From Paramecium tetraurelia (Eukaryota > Ciliophora > Oligohymenophorea > Peniculida > Parameciidae), in assembly GCF_000165425.1 (NCBI RefSeq), contig NW_001799455.1, positions 372,001 through 436,000 on the forward strand: 64,000 nt of DNA, read 5' to 3'. This document shows positions 24,812 to 35,951 of the stretch, one piece after another. The stretch's first letter is position 1. Each line of letters opens with the position of its first letter. The notes under the pieces were generated by a model. The model was not told the origin of the DNA and ran no database searches. It worked only from the letters and a program-made list of their open reading frames with translations. The position numbers and the translations under genes are program-made.

Positions 24812-25566
24812 ATGACCAAATATTTTATAAATATATTTATGAATTTTAGAAATCGAGTTTTTAGAATTAAGATTTCATCAATTATTACTCCATAATTGTA
24901 ACTATTTTGAAATATACTCAAGAGTTGAGAAAGTTGCTGACTCCTTGGACAAATGGACAATTTATAAACCAGAATTTATTGCTTTGATCATCAATTCTCT
25001 AGGAGGATCTCTTATCTAAACCTAGAATCTCGCTAATATAATAAAAAAGTATAGTCAAACTAATAAGTAATCTCTCTTTTAGATTAGTGTTCCGATTTAC
25101 TGTTTTGGAGAGGATATTGTAATTAAGAGTGCTTTAGGATTATTAACCATTGGTGATAAGGCTTACGTGAGTTGATAAAATTAAAATTATAGATCCCTAT
25201 GCTATTGTTGGAAATATGGGATATGTGCAGCCTTTTTTCGATTTAAGAAATTTCGCCTCAAATTGGTTTATCAAATAGAAACACGTTGCTACAAATGATA
25301 ACATGAAACTTCTAAATCCTTTATGTGAGTTTGCTGAAAAGGATAAAGAATGGGTAGAATAATAAATGAAGAATTAAGAGGAGGAATTAATTCATATGAT
25401 TGAAACTAATAGGAAATTAGATACTTCTAAGTATGAGGATAGATAAAAGGACATCTATCGAAATGGAATAATTGCCCCAAATTTATTATTAAAACATGGC
25501 ATAATTGATGGTTATACAAGTCTTGATAATGTGCTCTAAGGAAAGAAAGTCCTTAATTTAGTTTGA
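24812..25566 (+). CDS. Peptidase S49 (SppA/SohB-like) family protein, 235 aa
   Basis: It shows the ClpP/crotonase-like core of S49 proteases. FIALIINSLGGSLIQTQ matches the family's INSPGG turn. IPIYCFGEDIVIKSALGLL places Ser in the position of the SppA nucleophile (equivalent to the AASGGY motif). AYVNPYAIVGNMGYVQPFF matches the family's NP..(I/L)VGSIG element. A C-terminal Glu/Lys helix follows and the protein ends with an (I)IDGYTSLDNVL segment like SppA's GLIDxxG. Two introns are used, 24898-24922 (25 nt) and 25170-25191 (22 nt, GTTGAT start). The N-terminus is basic and hydrophobic, compatible with organelle targeting. The Gly-Gly next to the catalytic Ser is replaced, so activity is not assured. 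Confidence 0.75.
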
Positions 25567-26144
25567 TAAATTAATATGAGTTAAATCTAAAATATTGTTG
25601 TTTTATATAGATATAAGTGAAATCATTATAGGTGTCCAAAAGATTTGTATAATAATATCTAGAATTTTTAAAAAAACTTTGTTTGATACATCTTTTTAAG
25701 TATTTGAATAATTAATTATTAATCTGAATGAAATTTAATATTTCCCTCATATTCTTACATTATTCTGATTCTCTGCTAAATGGAAATAGGATTTGGTTTA
25801 TTTTAGTAGCAATATAAGTTTATTTAATTAGAAATAAATTATTAAAAATGCTTAATATTTCTATAATTAGTTTATTAAATGACTCTTCATAAATAGAAGA
25901 TAGTTCGTAGGAAGTATTTGTTGAAAATATGAGTATTTTTTAATTTCATCCTGTTGGGTATTATTTAAAGTTTTAAAGAAATTCTTAATAATAATATTCA
26001 ATAATTATAATTGGAATAAAAAAACATTAAAATAATCATTATAATCCTGAGAGTAATATGTAGGTATATAAATTAAATTTGAGAATTTTACAAAAACACA
26101 CTCAAGATAATAAGTTAAATGATATAAGATGAAAGAATAATATA
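25567..26144. other. AT-rich spacer between convergent genes
   Basis: 578 bp between the ends of the S49 gene (+) and the MGNQCC gene (-). A 47-codon minus-strand ORF starting near 25893 (MKSHLINQLQKYQ) is low-complexity and not convincing. Nothing else is seen. Confidence 0.35.
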
Positions 26145-26543
26145 TCATTATATTAATTATTCTTTAAATTAGACTCTTCGTTGTGGCTTTTCTTTTCCAT
26201 TGTTTGGACTGCAAGGAGAATCAGATTAGCATTCGTGTGATCGTGTGCTTAATATTCCTTTCATAACGTCAGTTTAAAAGTGAATTGCTTCATCGATCAC
26301 TACTTTTGGTTCAAGATAAACTATAACATGTTATTATTTTGGAGATAATGGTGGAGGAGATAGTAAACCATCTCCATCTTAATATTGATACAATTAGCAA
26401 TGCTATTAGATCAGATCTCCAAATTGCCCAATTTAAATTGAGTCCCCTAAAGATTTGATTCTGCTATCCTAACGAATAGGATTTAGAATTTCTTTTGAAG
26501 ATTGAGTTGTAGTTGAAGTTTGAGAACAGCATTAATTGCCCAT
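26145..26543 (-). CDS. Small protein with MGNQCC acylation-type N-terminus, 132 aa
   Basis: A single exon. MGNQCCSQTS is a strong N-myristoylation context with adjacent palmitoylatable cysteines. The rest is Ser/Gln/Pro-rich and probably disordered (LLSPPPLSPKQ, SHECQSDSPCSP) with a basic C-terminal stretch (KEKPQRRVQFKEQ). It has no recognised domain. It is likely peripheral to a membrane if the N-terminus is acylated; that is inference from the motif. It is one of three MGC/MGNxC proteins in this window. Confidence 0.7.
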
Positions 26544-26771
26544 TAAAATAAAAATTATTCATTTTTGCAAACAATTTTTTTCTTTACTTATATGTAAAAA
26601 TAGTAATGATATTAAATCAATAAAGATGGATGTCTTATCAAAATAGAAATAAACACCATGAAATGTGATTCTGGAATTCTATCAATTGGTCTGAACATGA
26701 ATGATGAGGATTGATAGTTTAGGAAACTAAGATTATTATTATTATGTGTATAAATTAATTATATAACTAAA

Positions 26772-27199
26772 TCACTTCTTCGACTTAAGTACTTTCTCAT
26801 AAGTCGTTTGTGTTTCCTTTTTGAGAAAAGGCATAGATTTTTTTCGAGATGCTTTAACTGTTGGACTTGAAAATTAAGAAATAGGTCTAATTACACTTTT
26901 GAATTAATAGATGTCTATACATACCTTATATCTGCATTAAATATCTATTGTCCTAGATCGAGGGCTTAACTCTTTGAGGCTTTGACTCTGTTAGCATTTC
27001 TGTTGGATGAAAGACAGTTTTCCTTGTTTTCGTTGTCGATACTGAAATCAAAGTTGATTGGAGTTGGTTGTATGGAAATGTTGAAATTATGATATCCGAG
27101 TTTTTTTTGGGTAGTTTTCTTGCGACATTCTTCACAAACTAGTTTGAGCTTTTCATCAATTAGTTTATTGACGAGTTTCTTGAGAGCCAATTGATCCAT
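26772..27199 (-). CDS. Small hypothetical protein with CxxC motif, 132 aa
   Basis: It begins MDQLALKKLVNKLIDEKLKL, a short amphipathic helix, then VCEECRKK (a CxxC pair), then a polar region (SIDNENKENCLSS) and a basic tail ending VLKSKK. A 29-nt intron at 26924-26896 is required. Without it the frame hits TGA. I know no family. Its start is 41 bp from that of the divergent gene at 27241. The N-terminal helix plus CEECR loosely recalls the CEHCRETI start of the protein at 31510-31863. Confidence 0.65.
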
Positions 27200-27240
27200 T
27201 AACGTAATTATTAATTAAAAAAATTAATTATAACAATCGC

Positions 27241-28914
27241 ATGAGTCATAGCTCTATGGAATAAAGGGTATGTAGGATTAAAGTAATTTTAGAATGGGTA
27301 GTTGTTAGTGATGACAATCCAAATAGATGACAAACGAAGTGGTAGAATAGATGTATTCGAAGGAGATGATCCTGAAATACTGGCACGGGATTTTTGCATT
27401 AAATATAACTTAAATTAAAGAGTGGCACCATTACTGATAGATAATATTCAGAAACAAATTTCAATAGCACAAAAGGAACGCATGAATATGGTTCAATACG
27501 TAAGAAGTTGAAAATCTATTTAGTTGTCTCAAAAGGAAGCAGAATCAAAGACCAACTGAGTAATCTAGTGAAATACATACTCAGTAATAGGGCTCTTCTC
27601 CAATCATAGCATAATCTCAACAATCCCCAATGAAACAAGAGAGCATAAACTAAACTGTATATGACAGACTATATCAAGATGCTCACAATAAAAAGCTGAA
27701 AAAACAATTGCAATTATCAGAAAACAAGTCTAGCAGTTAGATTATGAAATCTCAAGAATCAGAAGTGAATTATGGTTTGATACTCTATTAAAAGGGAATT
27801 CAAAAAAAAGAAGAGAAATTACAAAAGGCTGAAAGTGCAAGAAAAGACTTACAAAAATCTTAACTTGTTGAATGTACTCACAAACCTCAAATCAATTCTC
27901 TCTCATCTAAAATTGCATAACGCTCCCCTAAACCAGTCGGTGAACATTTAAATGAATTAGCAAAGATAATATAAGAGAAAAGAGAGAATGCTCAAAATTA
28001 TAAGTTGGAATTGGAATAACAGAGTTGTTCTTTTCATCCTTAAATCAATAGAGTGTATATTATACCAATATATTTTAAGTTCCTCTTCAATTGTCGACGA
28101 GAAAAAGAAATAATCCTAAATAGCAATCCCTCATTACGAATCATTGTATTAAGATATGGATGTGAAACAACAAAAATTGAATGAATTAGATAGAAATTAT
28201 TTTACTTAGAAACATACATTTCATCCCAAAATTGATTAAATATCTGAACAATTAGTTTAAGGTCTAAGTTTTGAAGAAAGAAGACAAAAGTTTAGACACA
28301 AATCCAAAGAAAGAAATTCCAGTGCTGATGAAAGCAATATGTTTAGACCAAGGACAGGAAGGCCACCTGAATAAAGGCCAGAAAATTTGTTTGATAATCT
28401 ATATAAAGATGCTTAATTATTAGCTTAAAAAAGGGCAGCAGTTTTATCTTGCAGCAAAGAAAGAATGATGAATTAATCAAAAGTAAGAGCCAGTTAGAAA
28501 TCTGAATTCTTAACACAACAAGCTATTATAAATTCTCTTGCCAATATTTTTGATTTGATTGATACTGATGATGACGGCGAAATAGATGCCATTAGAATAA
28601 ATCTAGGAAATCTTAATTAAACTGTCATTCAAATACTCTAACCACTATTCTCTGAAATGGAAGAAGGTAGGCATGTTCTTTCTAAAAGTGAATTCATTGA
28701 ATCTGCAATGAGATTAGTATACACTCTTTCAAACAAAGAAAAACATGACTTATTGAAGAAGCCGAACTCAAAAAAATCTGATGTACCAACCTATACTTTT
28801 CAAGTGTAACATTTTCATTAATTTTTAGCCATCAATCAATTAAAGACCTTTAAAACATTCTGGATCGAAAAATAGATGAAAGTTTACAGTAATTTATTTG
28901 TTTAAGATTATTGA
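27241..28914 (+). CDS. Coiled-coil protein with an EF-hand loop, 526 aa
   Basis: The N-terminal domain (residues about 10-75) is a compact module containing GRIDVFEGDDPEILARDFC, a sequence style seen repeatedly in protist coiled-coil proteins. A long basic, Gln/Ser-rich region follows with helices (KKEEKLQKAESARKDL). One EF-hand loop, DTDDDGEID, has Asp at positions 1/3/5, Gly 6, Ile 8 and an acidic residue after. Introns: 27268-27292 (25 nt), 27500-27542 (43 nt) and 28055-28079 (25 nt). The 43-nt one is unusually long and its acceptor was chosen to restore frame, so it is the weak point. Calcium binding is inferred from the loop. Confidence 0.7.
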
Positions 28915-29254
28915 ATTACATAATTTATTATTCTCCAACAGTTTGTCAATTATGTTGTTGCAATTAATCTATCAACAAATTTTAACTAAATATTGAAATA
29001 AAACAAAATAAATTTTTATTAATTATTATTTATTAATACTTTTTTTCATTGGTCATAAAATTATATTTATTTATTTCTGACAAGTTGCTTTCTTGATTTA
29101 TTATTCTCAAAATCGAAATCTCAACACTTCTTTGATTTAGATCACCAATTAGATCAGTTCTTCGTTAAATTCTTAATTTTGCTATAAAACTATTGAAAAG
29201 TATCTATTATTTAATTAAATCAATAAATATTTTAATTAACATTTTGAAAGCGAT
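28915..29254. other. AT-rich spacer
   Basis: 340 bp between two + strand genes. No ORF, RNA or repeat is recognised. Confidence 0.35.
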
Positions 29255-29741
29255 ATGAATTGCTTAAATATTGAGAACAACAAATTTATGAAGAGAGCAA
29301 TGGAACGCAAATCTCAAAGAGAGATTCCTCTGACTCCAACAATTGTTCTATCAGACAAAGAAATTGAAATAGACGACTTAGATTCTCCGACTACCTTAAA
29401 TTTATAAATACCAATCTTTAGTCCAACTAAAATGATTTTTTCTTTACCTAAATCTACCGGTACAATCAAATGATGTTATCTCCTACATATCTTATATTAA
29501 CTTAATTCAAATTATAACCAAGTCATTTTCTTTAGTGTGTAACCATCCCCCTCAATACTGATCCTTCGAGAGAAGGAATAGATTTCTTAATCTTTTCGAA
29601 TTCAAGAATAGAATAGGATCAAAGATTTAAATAAATAGAGCAATACCCATAATTTATTAAACTTGATTTCAGAATTAAAAAACAAAGAATTTTTAAAAGT
29701 TGACTTTAAATTGAAAAAAATAAAATAAACTTTCATAGTGA
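29255..29741 (+). CDS. Hypothetical protein, 72 aa (or 127 aa if spliced)
   Basis: The first exon (MNCLNIENNKFMKRAMERKS...) runs in frame to a TGA at 29471-29473, which would give 72 aa. The same frame then stays open and protein-like for another 75 codons (QPSPSILILREKEQISQS, helical after). A 63-nt intron (29460-29522) would remove the TGA without changing frame, and a 40-nt intron (29699-29738) would place TGA at 29739-29741 before the opposite gene begins. Those two introns are longer than the norm here, so either model may be right. The sequence is Ser/Thr/Pro-rich and unknown. Confidence 0.5.
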
Positions 29742-29781
29742 TAAAAACAAAGTACATTAATAGAGTCAATTTTTAAAGGGG

Positions 29782-31319
29782 TCAGTTCATAATTTTTGAT
29801 AATTTAATTAGTTAAATATACACTAAGGTTTCTTTTTCTAGAGGAATTTTTAGACTGTTCTCCAGTTCATTTTCAATGCCTTAAGTTAAAAATCTGACTA
29901 TCTGTTACTCATGAAATGATAACTTAATAATATTTTCTATTCATACTTAATGATTCATTATCTATTATCTTTATTATTGTTCTTTTGAAATGGCCACCAA
30001 TTCTGCTAAAAGGCTGGCAATTTATTCAAAAGCTTATCTATTTTATTTTGCTTACAACTCCAATCTTTTTATGTGAGTCTAATATTTTTGAAAGGATGGT
30101 ATGTTATAACCTTTTGGATTTGGTTTCATATTCTTTAGATTGTCTTTTATCTGCTATTCATAATAGGCATTAATTTTTGAGATTCGATTTTAATGTTTGA
30201 ATAAGATTGGCATTGTTGAAATGTAATCCTTCAATAATAATTATATGCCATATTTAAAAACTATAAATAGTCCTTCCAAATCATTTTAAATTTGTAATCT
30301 TTCAGCCAAATCAATCCAATATGATAAAGCCTCCTATCTTTTGTATTTACAAGCACTTTTCACAACTGAGTAAATTATGTATTATGAGAGAGTGTTGATT
30401 CTTTTGAAATACTAGTTTAAATTATAATAGTACATATTTAAGTCCTCCTTTGACAACAACATTTCTAATCTGCAAATCAGCATAAAAGGCTTAATTAATC
30501 GTGCTTAATATTTTGGCTACTTCTTCAGGATTCCAAGGAAATACTTCATTTTCTTTCAGGAGTGGGAGTGGCTTAGAGTGTTAGCTGATTCCTAGTCCCA
30601 AATAGGGTTTTGATTGTTGATCGTCTTCAAATTTTGATTTGGAAATGGTTTGAATGGTTTATTCTACAAATGCAATAAAGATTTTATCATTCTTTAATTC
30701 ATTAAAGCGAAATTAAAAAATGAGGTTGAAGAATACCGGAATAGAATTCTAACATGAAACGTAGTTGGCCATATCCATTTAATTTTCATTTTGAATCCAT
30801 TTCCAAATGAGATACATTGAAAAGGTAAATAGATTTGTAAAGTAATCAACAGTTAATACTATGCCTTTTTTTATATTGCAATCTTCATTTTAAATTTCTT
30901 TTTCTATCAACGAATTGAAAGCACAGTCTTTGAAAAAGGTATCCAAATCAATGCATTTTGATGTGAAATGTTCCAACCAATCTTCTTAGGATTTGAAGAC
31001 AAAACTAAATGATTACTTAGCAGCTTCAGATAAGATGTCCAAATCTAAAATTTATGTGTCTTTTTGTACCTAAACATTTTGAATAATTATGTTGCATACA
31101 TTCATCTGGCAAAGTTCGAGAGGATTGCAAACTAGATGAAGAGTAAGCAGAATTGCATTAATGATGCCGTCTGAGATCCATAAAAGGGTCAGAGCCATCT
31201 GAAAATTGGGAGTAAAAGCTAGCAGCTATTCTCTATGTTTAAGCATCATAGGTTTTAGCTTTTATGATTTCACTGTCTTCATTTTCAGGACAAAAGAATA
31301 GTGAATTTTATTCTTGCAT
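29782..31319 (-). CDS. RasGEF-like (Cdc25 domain) protein, 488 aa
   Basis: Three introns (31069-31045, 30433-30412 and 29946-29923) give one clean ORF. Residues about 250-345 resemble the catalytic helical part of Cdc25-type exchange factors: YFKRINTLSQYIIYSVVKSA (F/x-N-x-L-S-x-hydrophobic), then KRQEALSYWIDLAERLQI and QNDLEGLFIVFKYGI, the place where the family has a helix followed by NFN and a second helix. The first 200 residues could be the N-terminal REM/GEF support helices. The C-terminal 130 residues are helical (QTHIKRLELQAKQNRQAFEQ). If correct it would activate a Ras-family GTPase. Several hallmark residues are not obvious, so the family call is tentative while the gene model is firm. 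Confidence 0.55.
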
Positions 31320-31509
31320 ATTCTTTCTCTTAATATTTATATGAGTGTTTTATTAATTAAAATTAAATGAATATCCACTTCAATTAAAACCAATATAGCA
31401 TAATATTGAGAGGAATTTTGGTGATTACTAAATAGAACCATATTGTACTTTATATGCGAATTATTTAAAAGGTGAGAATAATAAATTTACATATCAATGA
31501 AAAAAACGA

Positions 31510-31863
31510 TCAAAATTTGACTTTCTTTCTGCATGTATCGATCTACTTGGGACGGGTTTCAGTTTTATCGCTAACACTGTCATCATTTCGAATTTGATTT
31601 TATATGATTTCATCTTTGTGTCTGATGATCTCTTGTAATTTCGCAATCTCCTAATAGCATTTCTGTGACTCGTTTTGCATGCTCTAATTGTAATGCTTTG
31701 GCTTATTAGGCTTTTTAATGTTACTCTTTAAAAGTTCATTCTCCTATCGTAAAAGCTTCAATTGGGTTTCTGCAATCTCCAACTAATTTTTGATGCTCTC
31801 CACTTACTTTTCTAAAGCAAACATTTCATTTATGGTTTCTCTGCAATGTTCACAATGTTCCAT
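31510..31863 (-). CDS. Short coiled-coil protein with CxxC start, 117 aa
   Basis: A single exon. It starts MEHCEHCRETINEMFALEKQ, with a CxxC pair, and continues as a heptad-rich coiled coil (VESIKNQLEIAETQLKLLRQ and NELLKSNIKK; later IAKLQEIIRHKDEI), ending in a basic tail (CRKKVKF). It has no known family. It sits 190 bp upstream of the RasGEF-like gene on the same strand and is divergent from the HMG gene. Confidence 0.65.
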
Positions 31864-32066
31864 TAATTAAAAATTTATATAAATATTATTAAATTTATCA
31901 ATAAAAGAATTTGGTAATAATAAATTTGGTTCTCTATAATTTTTAAATGCATTTTAATCACATTTGATAAATCTTATTTAATCATTACTTTTTATAGTGT
32001 TTCAAGTCTCACTACCAAATTGATTAAACATTAATAAATTAAAATTTAAATAATCCCTCCCAAATT

Positions 32067-32998
32067 ATGCAATTAAGAAGTGGTGTACTCAAGAAGCCCC
32101 CAACTAGAAATTACATCTCAGGGTATCAAATATTTTATGCGACCAAATTGCCTGAGTTGAAAAAGGAGGGCAAATTTTAAGTGGGAGATGCAGGTCATAA
32201 GATCTCCGAAATGTGGAGAGGTTTGGACGATGACGACAGGTAGAAATTCGAAGACTAGTTCCAAGAAATGGAATCCAAATATAAGGAAGACCTGATACTC
32301 TATTATGGAGGGAACACACAAGACATCAAGAAATACAAGGCATTGATGGAAATTCCAGAGAAGCCCAGAAAACCTGCTTCTGCATGTCTAGTATACATCG
32401 CAGAACATAGGAAGGATTTCGGTAATGAAAATCCTGATATGAATATGGCGAAAGTGACTAAGGTTTTGGCAGACAAATATAGTGCTCTTTCAAATAAGGA
32501 TAAAAAAAAGTATGAGGATGATTTTCAAAGGAAATTGGAATAATACCATAAAGAAATAGAGATTTGGCAAAAGTAAGAATTCATATTGAAGCCATAGAAA
32601 ATTTGCTGAAAAATAAGAATAATTTGATAAATTGATTGAAGAAAAATTTAAACGATCCGCTTCAAAATAAGACTTGGAATATTAGGAATTGCCACCATAT
32701 AAAAGAGGACCTAAAAAGATGAAAGATGAAGAGGAGACAGCTGGAATAAAGATTGAATAGAAAGAAAAGGAGGTTAAGAAGGAGGAAAGGAAAGAGGAAA
32801 GGAAAGAGGATAAAAAAGATGATAAAAAGGACGATAAAGATAAGTATGTATTGTTAATAATGTTACAGTAAAAAAAATACAAAAAATACCAAAGATGAAG
32901 GTAAAGTTGTATAGAATAAAGGAGAATCAAAGAAATAGTTAGAAAAAGATTAAAAAGATGGACAAATGAGAAGAAAATCCGGTTAAAGAAGATGCTGA
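32067..32998 (+). CDS. Two-box HMG protein with charged tail, 293 aa
   Basis: There are two HMG boxes, each an L-shaped three-helix DNA-bending domain. Box A (residues about 10-80) has KKPPTRNYISGYQIFYA...HKISEMWRGLDDDDRQKF. Box B (about 98-170) has IPEKPRKPASACLVYIAEHR...VTKVLADKYSALSNKDKKKY. The C-terminal 110 residues alternate Lys and Glu/Asp (VKKEERKEERKEDKKDDKK). This is an HMGB/chromatin architectural factor layout. Two 25-nt introns lie at 32573-32597 and 32844-32868; the first restores the frame in the linker. The extreme C-terminus (RRKSGQRRC) depends on the second intron being right. Confidence 0.85.
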
Positions 32999-33115
32999 GA
33001 AATTTCACTGAAATATTTTTTAATAAATTTTCTGTTAAACCATATAAAATTTATAGAAAAGCTGCTGGATATGCAAATTAGGAGGATAACAAATACATAT
33101 AGATACTCATTTTAC

Positions 33116-33322
33116 TCAAAGTCTAAGTCGGCAACTCATGGTAAGAAGTTCATTGATTTCTTTCTCTTTTTCTTCTTGTAAGGAAGGCAGAATATCAAAT
33201 TTAAAGGCTATTAGGTTATGTATGTTCAAATGATTGTTTTTAATAATGCTTGTAGCAATCAATGATCTAAATTAGTATTTGATCACTTGAGTGGTAGCTT
33301 TAGCAATGAATTTGCAAAACAT
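33116..33322 (-). CDS. Small helical ORF, 68 aa (uncertain)
   Basis: An ATG-TGA ORF lying between the ends of the HMG (+) and kinase (-) genes. MFCKFIAKATTQVIKYQFRS and the following Asn/Ile helix, then LPSLQEEKEKEINELL, look like a small helical protein, with a faint resemblance to a truncated histone fold (AT..VIKY). It could be an exon of something whose first exon I cannot find. Confidence 0.35.
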
Positions 33323-33347
33323 ATAATAATATTTATAATAATGATAT

Positions 33348-34759
33348 TCATTCTATTTATAACAGCATATCCTCTACTTATTATTTTTTTTGATAAAACT
33401 CCAACCCATTTCCTTTGATTAATTCGAAATCAAGCCCAACAGTGGATTCCATGGGGCCATGTACTAACTATATAGCCATTTCAAACTCTTCATTATTTTA
33501 TATAAACCAGTAATGTAGCTATTATAACAATTTTAATGTTACTCTATATTTTTTGTCATCGACATAATTAATCTTGTTGGCAAATTTGTCCATATTTTCA
33601 ATGAGTTTAACAAAAATAAGATTAGGTTCAAATGGAAGAATGACATCTGTCTATTTGAATCGTTTTAATTCTCGTTTTAGTGTTAAATCTATGGTGATGT
33701 CCTCCTCTCCTCTTTTGAAATTTCCAATTCCAACAGTCACTAAATTAAAAATGGATGCATACATTATTAATTTTAATTAGCTGCTTATCTTTTTTATTTG
33801 TCAAGCAACTTCTACAAGTTTTCTTTATCTTATTATGCTTGAATTTTTAATTTACGTGCATTTAGCAATTTAACAACTATTTCATTGCTAATGGTGGTTC
33901 CTTGATACCAAGAAGTACTAATGATTTCAGAAAGAGTGGGTCTTTAGAGTGGATCAAAGGCTAGCATAGAATTAATGAGAGTCTTGAGTTCATTAGAGAA
34001 TCTTGGAATTCCAGATTTCTCTTTGTAAGCCCAAAACTAATCAAACCGATTTGTGCAAATGAGATTATACAATTAATCCTTTGCATTTGCTTGTTTGAAT
34101 GGCAATTGAGCAGTCATCATTAAATATAAAATAATACCAGCTGCAAATATATCAACACTTTGTCCTACATATTTTTATCTAACCAATATTTCTGGAGCCA
34201 TGTAACTAATAGTGCCCTTGAAAGATGCCAATACTCCATCTCCTTAATTGCCTCCAACAAATGTAGCAAATCCCAGATCAGATACTTTGAGTTATCCATC
34301 TTTAAATAATATGTTTTCTGGCTTTAAATCTCTGTGAGCGAGACCTTAGCCGTGTAAATACGACAGCACATCAATAAGCTAATGGAAGAATGTTCGAGCA
34401 GTTTCTTCTTTGAATGGCCCAGTTTGAGAAAGGTATTCATACAATTCTCCATCCTTCATATAATCATAAACTAAACAAGATTTTATTTCCTTCTTGCCAC
34501 TTCTTTTGGTGTATTCCTCATTCACATGAAAATTCAATAGTTTAATCAAATTTTTATGATTTAATCCCCTGTGAATTTACATTTCTTTTTCAATTTCTTT
34601 TGAAAATTAAACAAATTTCAATGCTACTTCCTTCTCTCCATCCAAAGCCAATTTAACTCTAAGAAATATAATGTTTAATTACTTTCCTTGAGCACCTTTA
34701 CCCAAGGTTTGCTTAACTGTGTAATGAATATATTTGGCAAATGACTTTTCAATCTCCAT
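33348..34759 (-). CDS. Ser/Thr protein kinase with C-terminal KA1-like domain, 454 aa
   Basis: The kinase domain spans residues about 10-270: Gly loop LGKGAQGK, catalytic Lys in VALKF, catalytic loop HRDLKPENILF, Mg loop DLGFAT (DLG instead of DFG), APE motif GTISYMAPEIL, then DIFAAGIILYLM. After a Lys/Gln-rich linker the last about 110 residues (LTVGIGNFKRGEDITIDL..., ending VEDMLLQIE) have the size and position of a KA1/MARK-type C-terminal domain that binds acidic lipids. This is the general SNF1/MARK/CAMK layout. Introns are 34682-34659 (24 nt) and 33762-33740 (23 nt). Both are needed to keep the frame. Confidence 0.85.
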
Positions 34760-34902
34760 TTTATTTTTATAAAAGAAAATTCTTAAATTATTAATAAAAA
34801 TAAAATGAAAATATTTGCTATTATTACTATCAGATTCTCTAATGATATTAATTTAGTTCATAATATGGATTTTCTTCTGCCTCTATTTCGAATCCTGCCA
34901 CT

Positions 34903-35859
34903 TCAATATAGGATTTGTGATTGAGCAAAAGGTAGGAACTTAGTAAATAACATTATATAGTACACTGAAATTAAACAAATGCAAATGCCAACAATGCTGA
35001 GCATATCAAATTGATGTCCAATTTGTAAGGCAGCACCACTCATATTGATGAGCATGAAAATAGCCAAATTCATTGAGGGGTACCCAATTTGAAAAGCGTG
35101 TAGAAACAATGTGCAACAGAGGGGAAATAAGACTCCATTAATAATGGAATAGGTTACGAGTTCAACATTGAAAGTTCCAAACTTATGAATTGGATAATAC
35201 AATCCAAGTACTGTTATGGTGTATATCATAACATATTGGGTAATTGTATGAGTTCTTACTTTCTTGACTTTTTTTAAATTATGACCTATTAGTACCATCG
35301 ATGCTGCTCCAATCCATCCGAACAGTATCCCCAGGAATTGAAAGGTCCATTCAAATGTGCAAAGGATTGCTCCAACAGATATACCCTAGGAATTACAATT
35401 GATAGTTTACAATGAAGCATATCAATTCCTTCTTTTAATATATTTCGCCCATAAGATGAGTTTCATTAATGGCTTGGGCAATCCACCCTTTGATTAGAAT
35501 GATTGAATAAAATGGCATAACATTATATTTATAACTAAGCAATGCACTTAAGACCAAGACAGCAAATCCTAAGCCAATTAAATGAATCTCTTGACTTACA
35601 TAGACCTACTGTTGAGAACAGAGTTTTATTAGGCAATAATTGATCACAATGCTACAACATAAAGTGATTGTGACATATTGAAATGGTTCAGCCTTCCTGA
35701 ATTGAAACATAATTCATACCCCAACAATAACTCTCCAAAAATGATATTGTTTCCCAAGTAAATCACAAAAATTATGGAGTAAAATATCGGAGCCAAAGTC
35801 TTAAGTTTGTTGTCAATATGAAAAATAGTAATCATATACAAATCAACTTCTTAATTCAT
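34903..35859 (-). CDS. Multi-pass membrane protein, drug/metabolite-transporter-like, 302 aa
   Basis: About nine or ten hydrophobic helices cover most of the length: TLAPIFYSIIFVIYLG, YVTITLCCSIVINYCLI, LGFAVLVLSALLSY, VGAILCTFEWTFQFLGILFG, VMIYTITVLGLYY and VGICICLISVYYIMLF. The spacing suits the EamA/DMT fold of nucleotide-sugar and related transporters, but no signature motif is visible, so the family is tentative. There are two introns, 35719-35697 (23 nt) and 35410-35386 (25 nt). It is encoded 143 bp upstream of the kinase on the same strand. N- and C-termini look cytosolic and short. Confidence 0.65.
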
Positions 35860-35951
35860 ATATATTATTATATTATTATTATCATAATAATTCAGGCCTT
35901 TTCATAATTATTCCTACTCTAAATCGCCTCTACTTTATATATCCTTTTTAT

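Noticed and set aside
32682-33008. Minus ORF with Ser-Phe-Leu repeats
   Set aside because: Antisense of the Lys/Glu-rich tail of the HMG protein.
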